A model generated the notes under the pieces. The model did not search any database, was not told the DNA's origin, and was given only the letters and a program-made list of their open reading frames with translations. A stretch of 8,428 bases of DNA from SZUA-186 sp041552135 (GTDB lineage: Bacteria > Pseudomonadota > Gammaproteobacteria > UBA9214), in assembly GCA_041552135.1 (NCBI GenBank), contig JBFELL010000125.1, positions 1 to 8,428 of the forward strand. The letters run 5' to 3'. Below are positions 7,417 through 8,428 of this stretch, one piece after another (the first letter of the stretch is position 1; each line of letters starts with the position of its first letter). The position numbers were made by a program, and so were the translations under genes.

Positions 7417-8406
7417 ATGCAAGACCAACCGGCAGCTGCCGACTATGCCAGACTCACGCCGGACATCCTGCTGGCAGCGGTAGATGCGCTTGGCTACCGG
7501 ACCAGCGGCCAGCTGCTGGCGCTGAACAGCTATGAGAACCGCGTCTACCAGGTCGGACTGGAAGATGCCGCACCGCTCATCGTGAAGTTCTACCGCCCGC
7601 ACCGCTGGACCGACGCGGCCATCCTTGAAGAACACAGCTTCACGCAGGAACTGGCGGAGCACGAGATACCGGTTGTGGCGCCGCTGCAGTCCGCGCAAAC
7701 CACGCTGCACCACCATGAGGGCTATCGCTACGCGGTCTATCCGCGCCAGGGCGGGCACTGGCCGGAACTTGGCAGCCGCGAGGAGCGTCTGTGGATGGGC
7801 CGATTCATCGGGCGTATTCATGCGGTTGGTGCAGCACGCCCTTTCCAGCACCGGCCGGCGCTAGACATCGAAAGTTTCGGACATCGCCCCTACCGTTTCG
7901 TGCTCGAGGGCGGCTTCCTGCCGGAGCATATCGAAACGGCCTACCGGACACTGGTTTCAGACCTGCTTGTCCTGGTCGGCAACTGTTTCGACAGTGCCGG
8001 CAGTATTACCAGTATCCGCCTGCATGGCGACTGTCACCCGGGCAACATTCTCTGGACCGATGACGGCCCGCATTTCGTCGACCTGGATGATTGTCGCAGC
8101 GGCCCGGCAATCCAGGACCTGTGGATGCTGCTGTCGGGCGGCCGCAACGAGATGCAGCTGCAACTGGGCGAGATAACCGAGGGTTATCTGCAGTTTCACG
8201 ACCTCGACTACCGGGAACTGCAGCTGATCGAGGCATTGCGCACCCTGCGCATGATCCACTACGCAGGCTGGCTGGCACGGCGCTGGGATGATCCCGCGTT
8301 CCCGCGTGCCTTTCCCTGGTTCAATACCCCGCGTTACTGGGAAGAACATGTCCTGGCACTGCGCGAGCAGGCGGCCCTGCTGCAGGAACCCCCGCTTGCC
8401 ATTTAG
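7417..8406 (+). CDS. srkA: Stress response serine/threonine protein kinase SrkA (YihE)
   Basis: A cytoplasmic kinase of 329 residues with an aminoglycoside phosphotransferase/choline kinase-like fold; E. coli SrkA has 328. In E. coli it phosphorylates serine/threonine, is induced by the Cpx envelope stress response and counters death under stress. Family signatures run through the protein: LNSYENRVYQ (36-45), the ATP-site lysine in VKFYRPHRW (K57), ILEEH (69-73), the catalytic loop LHGDCHPGN (D205, N210; DNA 8023-8046 for HGDCHPGN), the metal-binding FVDLDD (D222) in place of DFG, QDLWMLL, RRWDDPAFPRAFPW and the terminal LLQEPPL. The ATG at 7417 gives the expected length and an N-terminus that lines up with E. 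coli. No Shine-Dalgarno sequence precedes it, so initiation may be weak or the leader very short. In E. coli dsbA follows this gene; here the window ends first. Confidence 0.96.
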   Translation: MQDQPAAADYARLTPDILLAAVDALGYRTSGQLLALNSYENRVYQVGLEDAAPLIVKFYRPHRWTDAAILEEHSFTQELAEHEIPVVAPLQSAQTTLHHHEGYRYAVYPRQGGHWPELGSREERLWMGRFIGRIHAVGAARPFQHRPALDIESFGHRPYRFVLEGGFLPEHIETAYRTLVSDLLVLVGNCFDSAGSITSIRLHGDCHPGNILWTDDGPHFVDLDDCRSGPAIQDLWMLLSGGRNEMQLQLGEITEGYLQFHDLDYRELQLIEALRTLRMIHYAGWLARRWDDPAFPRAFPWFNTPRYWEEHVLALREQAALLQEPPLAI

Positions 8407-8408
8407 AG

Positions 8409-8422
8409 TCCCCGACAGGGGA
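8409..8422 (+). terminator. Small hairpin just after srkA
   Basis: TCCCC-GACA-GGGGA begins two bases after the srkA stop codon and forms a perfect 5-bp stem with a 4-base loop. Only six bases follow before the window ends, and they are not T-rich. It may be a weak terminator or a structure within a longer transcript. Confidence 0.3.
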
Positions 8423-8428
8423 TCCGTA

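Noticed and set aside
1..8428. tRNA or rRNA genes, CRISPR arrays, insertion sequences, prophage or toxin-antitoxin genes
   Set aside because: I looked for cloverleaf-like sequences, regularly spaced repeats, terminal inverted repeats, transposase motifs and small gene pairs, and found none.

Overview
The window is GC-rich (about 60% by eye), tightly packed chromosomal DNA, most likely from a gammaproteobacterium outside the enteric group. The clearest taxonomic sign is srkA (yihE) at the right end, which resembles the E. coli stress response kinase over its whole length. The large secreted calcium-binding protease and the membrane c-di-GMP phosphodiesterase fit a free-living, probably aquatic or sediment bacterium, but I cannot name a genus.

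Layout, left to right. Positions 1-163 are non-coding, with two small inverted repeats. Positions 164-3481 (minus) encode a secreted multidomain M6 (immune inhibitor A type) zinc metalloprotease with a calcium-binding and dockerin-like tail. Positions 3482-3698 are a divergent intergenic region with weak promoter-like signals and two short dyads. Positions 3699-4328 (plus) encode a DUF2652 protein, a degenerate class III nucleotidyl cyclase-like domain with a four-cysteine cluster. After a 21-base gap between convergent genes, positions 4350-7301 (minus) encode a membrane receptor with dCache, HAMP, GAF and HD-GYP domains, a probable c-di-GMP phosphodiesterase. A 115-base divergent spacer follows, then srkA at 7417-8406 (plus). 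A small hairpin lies at the right edge.

There is no operon here: the four genes alternate in strand (minus, plus, minus, plus), so each probably has its own promoter. Two encode signalling proteins that act on or resemble enzymes of nucleotide second messengers (HD-GYP and DUF2652), one is an exported protease, and one is a cytoplasmic stress kinase. The most informative observation is that the sensor domain of the HD-GYP protein carries the residues of the amino-acid-binding dCache motif at nearly the published spacing. This suggests, but does not prove, that external amino acids control c-di-GMP breakdown. I saw no RNA genes, mobile elements, CRISPR arrays or phage genes. Nothing here is clearly a new multi-gene system; the novelty is at the level of domain architecture.
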